From NCBI GenBank assembly GCA_964439815.1, contig CAYTPO010000130.1:1-49039 (forward strand): a stretch of DNA of 49,039 nucleotides, given 5' to 3'. Origin of the DNA: JALSHZ01 sp964439815 (GTDB lineage Bacteria > Pseudomonadota > Gammaproteobacteria > UWMA-0217). Below are positions 26,119 through 33,842 of the stretch, piece by piece; the first letter of the stretch is position 1; each line of letters starts with the position of its first letter. The notes beneath the pieces were generated by a model. The model made no database searches. It was given only the letters and a program-made list of their open reading frames with translations, and was not told the origin of the DNA. Both the position numbers and the translations under genes were made by a program.

Positions 26119-27047
26119 GCAATGCCGACGAGCAGAACAGCAAGGGACCTCAGACCACCGGGCATGTCTGGGATGAAGATCTCCAGGAATACAACAATCC
26201 TGTGCCGGCATGGTGGATTTGGGCATTTTACGGCACCATAATTTTCGCGCTGGTCTACTGGACGCTGTATCCCACGTGGCCCATGGGCAAGAGTTTCTCC
26301 AAGGGGATGTTCAACGACATCACCTTTGTCAACGACAAGGGTGAGGAAGTGACGACGCACTGGAACATGCGTGCCTTGTTTCTCAAGGAGCAGCAGACGG
26401 GTGAGCAGGCGCTGAAACAGCAGGAGTATCTGCAGAAGATCTCCGACAGCAGCTACGAGCAGATCATGTCTGACCCGGACAAGATGGCGTTTGTCAATTC
26501 CATGGCCAAGGTGCTGTTTGCAGATAACTGCGGTCCCTGCCATGGCAAGGGTGCCAATGGTGTCATCGGCCTCTATCCCAACCTGCTGGATGATGATTGG
26601 CTCTGGGGCGGCACGATCGACGAGGTTGCCTATACCATCAATAACGGGCGCAAAGGCTACATGCCATCCTTTGGCGGTGTCTTTGAAAAGGAAAAGCTTG
26701 AGTCTCTGGCTTCCTATGTGCTTTCGCTGTCTGGTATCGAGGGTGGCGACGCTGCCAGGATCGAGGAAGGCAAGCATATCTTCCAGGGTGAAGAGGGCGG
26801 TTGCTACTATTGTCACACTGCCGAAGCCAAGGGCATGAAATCACAAGGTTCGGCCAATCTGACCGACAAGGTCTGGACGATTGCCAATGTCCCCGGGCAT
26901 GACCGCTATGAGGAAAAGCTGGCGGCTGTCGAAAAGGTGATCGTCGACGGTGTTGACCGCGAGATGCCAACCTGGAAGGCGCGGCTGTCGAAAGACCAGA
27001 TCAAGTTGTTGACCGTCTATATCCATCAGCTGGGTGGTGGGCAGTAG
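26115..27047 (+). CDS. ccoP: cbb3-type cytochrome c oxidase subunit III (dihaem)
   Basis: A 310-residue dihaem cytochrome c that receives electrons from soluble cytochrome c. The CcoP N-terminal signature HVWDEDLQEYNNPVPAWW is followed by a membrane helix (about 33-53). The haem sites are C139-C142-H143 (NCGPCHGKG) and C230-C233-H234 (GCYYCHTAE). Length is typical. A 9-bp stem-loop (27061-27085) follows. Confidence 0.97.
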   Translation: MSNADEQNSKGPQTTGHVWDEDLQEYNNPVPAWWIWAFYGTIIFALVYWTLYPTWPMGKSFSKGMFNDITFVNDKGEEVTTHWNMRALFLKEQQTGEQALKQQEYLQKISDSSYEQIMSDPDKMAFVNSMAKVLFADNCGPCHGKGANGVIGLYPNLLDDDWLWGGTIDEVAYTINNGRKGYMPSFGGVFEKEKLESLASYVLSLSGIEGGDAARIEEGKHIFQGEEGGCYYCHTAEAKGMKSQGSANLTDKVWTIANVPGHDRYEEKLAAVEKVIVDGVDREMPTWKARLSKDQIKLLTVYIHQLGGGQ

Positions 27048-27060
27048 TCATTCTCTTTCT

Positions 27061-27092
27061 GTGGTCGACTTTCCTGGTCGACCACTCTATTC
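27061..27092 (+). terminator. Stem-loop between ccoP and ccoG
   Basis: Perfect 9-bp stem GTGGTCGAC (27061-27069) / GTCGACCAC (27077-27085), 7-nt loop, then the pyrimidine-rich TCTATTCTT. It starts 14 bp after the ccoP stop. The tail is not a clean T-run, so it may be a partial terminator or an mRNA-stabilising end that keeps the oxidase subunits in excess of the assembly proteins. Confidence 0.5.
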
Positions 27093-27130
27093 TTCCCTGC
27101 TTCCGTTTCTAGTCGTGTCAGGTTGTTGCG

Positions 27131-28528
27131 ATGAATAATCAGAGCGCCGAGGCGCGCGTCCCGCTGTATCCTCGTTCCGTCAAGGGGAGCTTCCGGCGTT
27201 TCAAGAACAGCATACTCGTGATTGCCTATCTGGTGTATTACGGCCTGCCGTGGTTGCCGTGGAGCCGCTCTGTTGGCCCTGATCGCGCCGTTCTGTTTGA
27301 TATCATAGGGCGCAAATTCTATTTCTTTGGTCTGGTGGTGCAGCCGCAGCAGATGTTCTGGCTGGCCGGTTTGCTGATGATTGCAGCACTGCTGCTGTTC
27401 TTCGTGACCGGCGTGGCCGGGCGCGTGTTCTGCGGTTATTTCTGTTTCCAGACGCTGTGGAGTGACCTCTTCTTCAAGATCGAGCACTGGATTCAGGGTG
27501 AACGCCCGGCACGGATTCGCCTGGCGCGCCAGTCCTGGAATGGCGAGAAGTTCCGCAAGATAGGATTTACCTGGTTGCTATGGTTTGCGGTGGCATTCTG
27601 GACCGCGATTACCTTTACGCTGTATTGGGGTGAGGCGGGGGATCTGCTACGGAGGTTCTTTACCGGCGAAGCACCCAGTGCCATGTACATTACCGTGGCC
27701 GTGTTGACGTTTACCACATTCACGATGGCCGGTCTGGCGCGCGAGCAGGTGTGTACCCACATGTGCCCCTACTCCCGCTTCCAGGCGGCCATGTTCGACA
27801 AGGACACCAAGCTGGTGGCCTATGACGCCAACCGGGGGGAGGGCATCAAGGGCCGTGCCAAGATGAGAAAGGGACAGAAGACCCTCGATGAACGCCACGG
27901 CCAGGGCAGTGGTGATTGCATCGACTGCGGCTACTGTGTCCAGGTGTGTCCCACGGGTATCGACATTCGAGATGGTCTGCAGATTTCCTGCATTCACTGC
28001 GGTTTGTGCATCGATGCCTGCAACAACATTATGGACAGTCTGGACTGGCCGCGTGGCCTGATCCGCTACAGCTCCGAAACCGAGGCCGAAGGTGGCAAGG
28101 TACGCATCTTCAAGCTCAAGTCGATTGGGTATGCGCTGGCCATCGTCATTGTTACCGCAGTGCTGGGCTGGAGTATCTCCCACAAGGCGGATCTGGAGAC
28201 GGCGATTACGCAAACACGGCAACCCCTGTTCGTTACGCTGTCCGACGGCAGCATTCTCAACAGCTATGAAATCAAGTTGGCCAACCAGACGACGACGGAA
28301 AAACAGTATTCCATTGCCATACGCGGTCTCGATGACGCGGAGCTAGATACCGGCAATTTCAGCCAGCTGACGCTGCAGCCGCTGAAAAATCTGCGGCTCA
28401 TGGTGAAGGTCAAGCGCTCTCCGGGTGATCGCAGACTCAACAAGGTGGATGATTTCGAATTCGTCATCAAGGATGATGTCAGCAATCAGGAAGCGGCTGT
28501 CATTCCGGCGAGATTCTATGCACCCTGA
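27131..28528 (+). CDS. ccoG: cbb3 oxidase assembly polyferredoxin CcoG
   Basis: A 465-residue inner-membrane polyferredoxin (also RdxA/FixG) with about five membrane helices and two [4Fe-4S] cluster motifs in CIDCGYCVQVCP and CIHCGLCIDACN (about residues 263-300). Known family role: Cu(II) reduction for CuB assembly. The HMCPYSRFQ segment and C-terminal FixG-type immunoglobulin-like domain are present. It opens the assembly part of the cco operon. Confidence 0.96.
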   Translation: MNNQSAEARVPLYPRSVKGSFRRFKNSILVIAYLVYYGLPWLPWSRSVGPDRAVLFDIIGRKFYFFGLVVQPQQMFWLAGLLMIAALLLFFVTGVAGRVFCGYFCFQTLWSDLFFKIEHWIQGERPARIRLARQSWNGEKFRKIGFTWLLWFAVAFWTAITFTLYWGEAGDLLRRFFTGEAPSAMYITVAVLTFTTFTMAGLAREQVCTHMCPYSRFQAAMFDKDTKLVAYDANRGEGIKGRAKMRKGQKTLDERHGQGSGDCIDCGYCVQVCPTGIDIRDGLQISCIHCGLCIDACNNIMDSLDWPRGLIRYSSETEAEGGKVRIFKLKSIGYALAIVIVTAVLGWSISHKADLETAITQTRQPLFVTLSDGSILNSYEIKLANQTTTEKQYSIAIRGLDDAELDTGNFSQLTLQPLKNLRLMVKVKRSPGDRRLNKVDDFEFVIKDDVSNQEAAVIPARFYAP

Positions 28529-28540
28529 TTCGAGTGTCTC

Positions 28541-29377
28541 ATGAGTGATTTCGTCAAACTGATGGCCATCGCGCTGCCGTTGCAGTTTGCGCTGTTCTTT
28601 CTGATCTACCATTTCAGCAAGCTGCAGGGCAAGCAGGTTGCGCTGCTCGTCATCACGATATCGTTGGCGATATATATTCCGTTTGGCATTCTCAGCTGGA
28701 AGGGATTGGATCAGTTCGTCTATCGCGCCGCGTTTTTCATCACCTTTCCCTATCTCTTCGGCATTGTCACGTCGCACTGGGAGGGTAGTGCCGAGCGTGG
28801 GGAAGTGCATTCCGGCAAATTCTTCCACTGGGCGCCGATGACGATGTTCGTGTTTTTCGTCTGTATTGCCATTGTCGATTCGATCATTATCAGCCTGGCC
28901 GACAAGGGTATGTCGGCAAAGTTTGCTAAGCGCTTTCTGCCTGAACCGCAATCGAATGCCCAGGTCGTTTCCTACTTTCCGGGTGCCGTTTCGCACGATT
29001 TCCAGGAGAAGGAAGAACTCTACAACGCCTACCTCAAACGGCGGGAAAAGCAGCAGGCCATGGGCTGGAAGGTGCGCAAGGGCTGGGTGTCCGAGCCGCT
29101 GGCAAACAGGCCGTCAAGGTTCAAGGTGGCGATCGAGGGTGCAGACGGACAGCCGATCTCCGATGCCGATATCACCGGGATCTTTCTGCGTCCAGGGAAC
29201 AATGCGCTCGATACCCACTTCGAGATGGCGCCTGATGGGCAGGGTAGCTATCTTGCCGAGCTGACAATGCCGGCAGCAGGACGCTGGTCGGTGGTCATCA
29301 ATATCGTGCGTGGAGAAGATCGTTACGAGCTGAGGGCTTCGACATCCGTCAATGAGGCCGCAGTGGTAACTCCGTAG
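28541..29377 (+). CDS. ccoH: FixH-domain protein with an extra four-helix membrane domain
   Basis: A 278-residue protein in the ccoH/fixH position. The C-terminal third (about 168-270: GWKVRKGWV, DADITGIFLRPGNNALDTHF, GSYLAELTMPAAGRWSVVI) is a FixH domain. Usual FixH proteins are about 160-170 residues with one membrane anchor. Here the N-terminal 150 residues instead hold four membrane helices (about 7-25, 33-53, 62-82, 100-122), then a charged linker (EKEELYNAYLKRREK). The first loop is positively charged (SKLQGKQ), which favours an outside N-terminus and puts the FixH domain in the periplasm. The family role is cbb3 assembly with CcoI; the role of the extra helices is unknown. Confidence 0.82.
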   Translation: MSDFVKLMAIALPLQFALFFLIYHFSKLQGKQVALLVITISLAIYIPFGILSWKGLDQFVYRAAFFITFPYLFGIVTSHWEGSAERGEVHSGKFFHWAPMTMFVFFVCIAIVDSIIISLADKGMSAKFAKRFLPEPQSNAQVVSYFPGAVSHDFQEKEELYNAYLKRREKQQAMGWKVRKGWVSEPLANRPSRFKVAIEGADGQPISDADITGIFLRPGNNALDTHFEMAPDGQGSYLAELTMPAAGRWSVVINIVRGEDRYELRASTSVNEAAVVTP

Positions 29378-29387
29378 ACTCGCGCGG

Positions 29388-31796
29388 ATGTCAGCCTCCC
29401 CCCATCAGGAATGTTTCCACTGTGGTCTGCCGGTTCCGGACGATCTCGATCTGAAGGTCGAGATTCTCGATGAACAGCGTCCCATGTGTTGCATGGGCTG
29501 CCAGGCAGTAGCGCAGGCCATCGTCGAAAACAACCTCGAAGACTATTACAGGCACCGCACGGAAAAGGCCCAGGTTGGTGAAGCACTGGTTCCCGATGCG
29601 CTGCGGGATCTCGAACTCTACGACAACGAGAATCTGCAACAGTCTTTCGTGCATGTGCAAGGTGGTGAGATTCGTGAGGCGTCGTTGATACTCGAAGGTA
29701 TCGTCTGCGCCGCCTGCGTCTGGCTCAGCGAACGCCATGTCAATGCGCTGCCCGGCGTGCAGAGCTTCTACGTCAACTACTCTACCCATCGTGCACAGGT
29801 GACCTGGGACAACAGCCAGATTCATCTCAGCGCGATTCTGCAGGCGATTAACGAAATCGGTTATCACGCGCATCCCTTCGATCCGAGCCGCCAGGAGGCG
29901 TTGCAGAAGAAGGAGCGCAACCGGGCGTTACGCCGGATCGGCATTGCCGGTGTCGGCACCATGCAGGTGATGATGATGGCGGTTGCCATGTATCTGGGTG
30001 AATACCAGGACATGGATGACAGTATCAGGAAGCTGCTGCGGTGGGCGAGTCTGGTGGTGACGATCCCGGTGATCACCTATTCGGGGCAGGCCTTCTTCCA
30101 GTCGGCATGGCGTGACCTGCGGCAGGGACGCCTGGGTATGGATGTGCCTGTATCGCTGGCGATTGGCACCGCCTTCATCGCCAGCGCCTGGGCGACGTGG
30201 ACCAATACCGGGCATGTCTACTACGACTCGGTCACCATGTTCACGTTTTTTCTGCTGATTGGCCGCACTCTGGAGATGACGGCGCGACACAAGGCAGGTC
30301 AGGTGGCGGAAGAGCTGGTGAAGCTGATGCCGGCGACGGCACACCGCAAGACGGCGACTGGCATCGAGCCGGTTCCGGTGGCCGAGCTGGTTGTCGGTGA
30401 CCATTTGGTCGTCAAGCCGGGAGAGGTGGTACCCGCCGATGGTGTGGTGATCGAGGGCAGTAGCAGCATCAATGAGGCCTTGCTGACCGGAGAGAGCCTG
30501 CCACGCAAGAAACAGCCGGGTGACACCGTGATTGGCGGCACCATCAATATGGAATCGCCACTGACCATTGAGGTCGACAAGATCGGACAGGATTCCGTGC
30601 TGGCGGGTATCTCGCGCCTGCTGGAGCGTGCGCATGCGGAAAAACCCAGAGTGGCTGAACTGGCCAACCGCGTGGCCGGCTGGTTTGTCACCGCGCTGCT
30701 GCTGGTGGCGGTTGTTGTGTATGCCTACTGGTATTTTCGTGCGCCGGAGGATGCCTTCTGGATCACGCTGTCGGTGCTGGTGATTACCTGCCCCTGCGCG
30801 CTCTCACTGGCCACGCCGGTGGCGTTAACCGCAGCGACCGGTATGCTGACACGCCACGGCGTGCTCACGACCCGCGGTCACGCGCTGGAGACGCTGGCAA
30901 AGGCCACGGATATCATCTTCGACAAGACCGGGACGCTGACCTATGGTCAGCTGAAGCTGGTTGAGGTGGCTCGGCTGGCGGATCGGGATGAACCGTGGTT
31001 GCGTGGTCTTGCGGCGGGGTTGGAGGGGTACAGCGAACATCCGATAGCGACTGCGCTGAAGGAAGGTGTTGAGCCAATGGTGCTGGAAGTGATCGAGTCC
31101 GAGACTGGGCGCGGTGTGCTGGGGCGATATGATGGAAACTACTATCGCCTGGGCAGCCTCGATTTTATTCGCGAATGGCACCCGGAGTTTGCTCCGGAGC
31201 AGACGGTGGGCACCTGGATCTATCTGGCCAGCCAGGAAGCGGTGCTGGGTGGGTTCCACTTTAGTGATGAGCCGCGGGAAGAGGCTGCGGAAGTCATCCG
31301 CCAGCTCGAAGCGCAGGGCATTACCGTGCATCTGCTGAGTGGTGACAACGAGGCTGCGGTAGCGGCTGTGGCTTCGCGACTCGGAATCAGCCGGCATCGG
31401 GCCCGGCAACTGCCGGATGACAAGCTGGACTATGTCAGGCGGCTGCAGGCCGAAGGAAAGATCGTCGCCATGGTGGGTGATGGCGTGAACGATGCGCCGG
31501 TACTTGCTGGTGCGCAGGTATCGATTGCGATGGGCACCGGGGCTCAGCTGGCCCAGGCCAGCGCCGATATGGTGCTGCTGTCGGATCATCTGGATGTGCT
31601 GCCGTTCAGCGTAACGATTGCCAGAAAGGCGCTGTCGATCATTCGCCAGAATATTGTCTGGGCAATAGGCTACAATGTGATTGCACTGCCATTGGCTGCG
31701 GCAGGATATATCTTGCCGTGGATGGCGGCCATTGGCATGTCAGGCAGCTCCCTGTTTGTCGTTCTCAATGCACTCCGGCTGAAAGACAAAAGGTAG
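29388..31796 (+). CDS. ccoI: Copper-translocating P-type ATPase CcoI
   Basis: An 802-residue P1B ATPase supplying copper to the cbb3 oxidase. The N-terminus has the CcoI-specific cysteine-rich part (CFHCGLPV, CCMGCQAV) and an HMA-like domain with C107-x-x-C110 (IVCAACVWL). The membrane copper site is C468-P-C470. D512 (DKTGTLT) is phosphorylated; TGES and GDGVNDAP are intact. It starts 10 bp after the FixH-domain gene. Confidence 0.96.
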   Translation: MSASPHQECFHCGLPVPDDLDLKVEILDEQRPMCCMGCQAVAQAIVENNLEDYYRHRTEKAQVGEALVPDALRDLELYDNENLQQSFVHVQGGEIREASLILEGIVCAACVWLSERHVNALPGVQSFYVNYSTHRAQVTWDNSQIHLSAILQAINEIGYHAHPFDPSRQEALQKKERNRALRRIGIAGVGTMQVMMMAVAMYLGEYQDMDDSIRKLLRWASLVVTIPVITYSGQAFFQSAWRDLRQGRLGMDVPVSLAIGTAFIASAWATWTNTGHVYYDSVTMFTFFLLIGRTLEMTARHKAGQVAEELVKLMPATAHRKTATGIEPVPVAELVVGDHLVVKPGEVVPADGVVIEGSSSINEALLTGESLPRKKQPGDTVIGGTINMESPLTIEVDKIGQDSVLAGISRLLERAHAEKPRVAELANRVAGWFVTALLLVAVVVYAYWYFRAPEDAFWITLSVLVITCPCALSLATPVALTAATGMLTRHGVLTTRGHALETLAKATDIIFDKTGTLTYGQLKLVEVARLADRDEPWLRGLAAGLEGYSEHPIATALKEGVEPMVLEVIESETGRGVLGRYDGNYYRLGSLDFIREWHPEFAPEQTVGTWIYLASQEAVLGGFHFSDEPREEAAEVIRQLEAQGITVHLLSGDNEAAVAAVASRLGISRHRARQLPDDKLDYVRRLQAEGKIVAMVGDGVNDAPVLAGAQVSIAMGTGAQLAQASADMVLLSDHLDVLPFSVTIARKALSIIRQNIVWAIGYNVIALPLAAAGYILPWMAAIGMSGSSLFVVLNALRLKDKR

Positions 31797-31801
31797 GTAC
31801 A

Positions 31802-31990
31802 ATGGAAATACTTTTTATTCTGGTTCCCTTGGCCGTGATTCTTGCGGCGGTCGCCATTGCTGCGTTCGTGATGACGGTGAAGAGCGGGCAATATGATGAT
31901 CTGGATGGTGCGGCGCACCGCATTCTGATGGACGACGATGATCCGATGATTCCCAAATACAAGGGGAAATCCTTGCAGGACAAGAAGTGA
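31802..31990 (+). CDS. ccoS: cbb3 oxidase maturation protein CcoS
   Basis: A 62-residue single-helix protein beginning MEILFILVPLAVILAAVAI with the CcoS tail GQYDDLDGAAHRILMDDD. Known family role: needed to insert haem and copper into the cbb3 oxidase. The start at 31802 is chosen over an upstream in-frame ATG inside ccoI because of the AGGTAGG ribosome-binding site just before it and the fit to the family N-terminus. Confidence 0.93.
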   Translation: MEILFILVPLAVILAAVAIAAFVMTVKSGQYDDLDGAAHRILMDDDDPMIPKYKGKSLQDKK

Positions 31991-32037
31991 TCAGGTAGAT
32001 TCTTCAACAAATTTGCGACTTTCAAGAGGGCGGCCGG

Positions 32038-32142
32038 ATGTCAATCGATCACAACACACATTTCTATATCTCCATGGCTATCGTTATTGCGATGATCGCC
32101 GGAGCGTGGCTCAGCTTCTTTTCGGTAATCTTTGCCGGGTAA
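32038..32142 (+). CDS. 34-residue single-helix microprotein at the end of the cco operon
   Basis: The frame reads MSIDHNTHFYISMAIVIAMI then AGAWLSFFSVIFAG, a short polar N-terminus followed by one hydrophobic helix of about 22 residues. AAGAGGG lies just upstream as a ribosome-binding site. It sits 47 bp after ccoS and about 55 bp before a strong terminator, so it would be the last cistron. Size and topology recall the 36-residue CcoM subunit of the Pseudomonas stutzeri cbb3 oxidase and other oxidase microproteins such as CydX, but I see no clear sequence match. Function inferred from position only. Confidence 0.6.
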   Translation: MSIDHNTHFYISMAIVIAMIAGAWLSFFSVIFAG

Positions 32143-32197
32143 CAGCCGGGCCAACCGCGGGAATGGAAGCAATCCAGTGCCAGCCCCATCGTTCATG

Positions 32198-32222
32198 AAA
32201 CCGCCAACTGGCGGTTTTTTTG
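32198..32222 (+). terminator. Intrinsic terminator of the cco operon
   Basis: CCGCC / GGCGG stem (extendable to AAACCGCCA / TGGCGGTTT) with a tight loop, followed by a run of seven or more T. It marks the end of ccoNOQPGHIS and the microprotein. Confidence 0.85.
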
Positions 32223-32253
32223 TTTGTTCAGGATGCAAGGTGAAACCCGTATC

Positions 32254-32697
32254 ATGAGTCCCTCCAATCAGTCAGCCACCCATTCGATCGTTGCCAGCGT
32301 CACCTACTCGTTCAAAGGGGAGGTTCATACCCTCTCGTTGCAGCTCGACCTGGATACCTTCGGTACGGATCTGCTGTCGCCGGGTGTGCTGCATCATCTG
32401 CTCGCAACGGACAATGCGCTGGATACCTACTCCTATGAGTTCGAGATCATGGAGATGGCCGAGATTACATTCTCTGATCCAGTGGGTCATGCCGTTGATT
32501 TCTTTCATCAGGGGACGTTTGATCTAGCGGGTTATGTTGCAGCGAGGGAAAATTACTTTGACTGGACTCCGCTGCGCGCCATCGCGGCAGAATGGCTGCA
32601 GGTGACGGATCTCGATAGCCGCCCCGAGCTGGCGGGAGCGCTCAAGGCGGCTTATCTGTCGGGGCTGGAGCAGTGCCGGAAAGTCGAAAATGGCTGA
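32254..32697 (+). CDS. Unknown soluble protein translationally coupled to cbbR
   Basis: I do not recognise this 147-residue acidic protein. It has no signal peptide or membrane helix. The N-terminal part alternates short strands (IVASVTYSFKGEVHTLSLQL), the middle is acidic (YSYEFEIMEMAEITFSDP) and the C-terminus is helical (LAGALKAAYLSGLEQCRK). The ATG at 32254 is chosen because earlier in-frame ATGs abut the cco terminator; AAGGTG lies about 12 bp upstream. Its last 8 bp overlap the cbbR start, so the two are one transcription unit. A role in carbon-fixation control is a guess from that overlap. Confidence 0.7.
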   Translation: MSPSNQSATHSIVASVTYSFKGEVHTLSLQLDLDTFGTDLLSPGVLHHLLATDNALDTYSYEFEIMEMAEITFSDPVGHAVDFFHQGTFDLAGYVAARENYFDWTPLRAIAAEWLQVTDLDSRPELAGALKAAYLSGLEQCRKVENG

Positions 32698-33658
32698 CAA
32701 GAACACCCGGCTGACGCGTCTTGCCACATTCCGCCAGCTGCAGGTATTCGAGTGTATTGCCCGTCATGGCAGCTTTACCCGGGCGGCGGAGGAGCTGCAT
32801 CTGGCACAGCCGACGGTTTCGGCGCAAATCAAGAAGCTGGCCGAGGCGCTGGGGGTCACGCTCTTCGAGCAGATTGGCCGCAAGGTCTATCTGACCGAAG
32901 CGGGTGAGGTCATGTTGCAGGGTGCCCAGAGCATTCTCGCCAGCCTGGATGCCACTGAAGATCGCATCAACCATCTCAAGGGGTTTACCGGGGGCAGCCT
33001 CCGCATGTCGGTTATTTCGACCGCCCAGTATTTCATGCCCCGGGTCATTCAGCACTTCATGCAGCGTTATCCCGATGTCACCATCTCCATGCGCGTGGAA
33101 AACAAGGAGCAGCTGATCCGGCGAATGCTGGACAATCGGGATGATTTCTACCTCCTGGGCCAGCCTCCGGAGGGGCTGAATGTGGAGGCCAGCCGCCTGG
33201 TCATCAACCCACTGTTCTTTGTGGCCAATGCCAACCACCCACTGGCGGGCAAGTCCCTGCAGCTCGAAGATCTGGCCGAGGAGACCTTCCTGATGCGTGA
33301 ATCGGGCTCCGGCATGCGTGCCCATATCGAAAAGGTCTTTGCTGAGAAGGGCTTTTCGCCGCGCAAGATCCTGGTGCTGGGCGGGAACGAGGTGATTCGG
33401 CTTGGGCTGCTCAATAACATGGGTATCGCCATTTCCTCGCTGCCAACCCTGCGTCAGGAGCTGGACAAGGGGGAGATATCCTTGTTGAGCGTGACAGGGT
33501 TTCCCATTATCCGTTACTGGTACCTCTCCTATCCCAAGGGCAAGGTGTTGTCTCAGGTGGCGCAAAAGTTCATTGAAGTGATTCGGGAGGAGAGCGTCAC
33601 ACTCAGTCGTGATGCGGAGGAAGCGGGGTGTGTGGTAAAAGAGCGATCGCTTTTATAA
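32690..33658 (+). CDS. cbbR: LysR-type regulator, probable CbbR
   Basis: A 322-residue LysR regulator. The N-terminal helix-turn-helix (LQVFECIARHGSFTRAAEEL through QPTVSAQIKKLAEALG, about residues 15-60) is followed by the effector-binding domain. CbbR proteins sense Calvin-cycle metabolites and activate cbb genes; the call rests on its position 184 bp upstream of cbbM. Unusually for a LysR regulator it reads in the same direction as its likely target rather than divergently. It overlaps the upstream unknown gene by 8 bp. Confidence 0.88.
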   Translation: MADKNTRLTRLATFRQLQVFECIARHGSFTRAAEELHLAQPTVSAQIKKLAEALGVTLFEQIGRKVYLTEAGEVMLQGAQSILASLDATEDRINHLKGFTGGSLRMSVISTAQYFMPRVIQHFMQRYPDVTISMRVENKEQLIRRMLDNRDDFYLLGQPPEGLNVEASRLVINPLFFVANANHPLAGKSLQLEDLAEETFLMRESGSGMRAHIEKVFAEKGFSPRKILVLGGNEVIRLGLLNNMGIAISSLPTLRQELDKGEISLLSVTGFPIIRYWYLSYPKGKVLSQVAQKFIEVIREESVTLSRDAEEAGCVVKERSLL

Positions 33659-33660
33659 TA

Positions 33661-33684
33661 ATCCATAGCCTTTAGGCTATGGAT
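33661..33684. other. Perfect hairpin after cbbR
   Basis: ATCCATAGCC (33661-33670), loop TTTA, GGCTATGGAT (33675-33684): a perfect 10-bp stem with a 4-nt loop starting two bases after the cbbR stop. No T-run follows; it could act as a weak terminator separating cbbR from cbbM. Confidence 0.6.
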
Positions 33685-33696
33685 ATAATCAAGATC

Positions 33697-33730
33697 ATTT
33701 GTTTGAGTAAATTTTCAATCTCGCTACAAT
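33697..33730 (+). promoter_or_regulatory. Candidate cbbM promoter with LysR-type site
   Basis: TTGAGT (33703-33708), a 16-bp spacer and TACAAT (33725-33730) form a sigma-70-like promoter 112 bp upstream of the cbbM ATG. ATTT-N8-AAAT (33697-33712) overlaps the -35 box; it is a symmetrical T-N11-A pattern as expected for a LysR regulator such as CbbR. Confidence 0.5.
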
Positions 33731-33842
33731 ACCGTCTGCTTTTAAGGGCTGACCCGAGATGCCGGAGTAATCCAGGGATTCGAGGTGGCAGTTACGACCA
33801 TGACAGCGCCGATGGCGTGTCGACAATCTTGAGGAAATAAAT

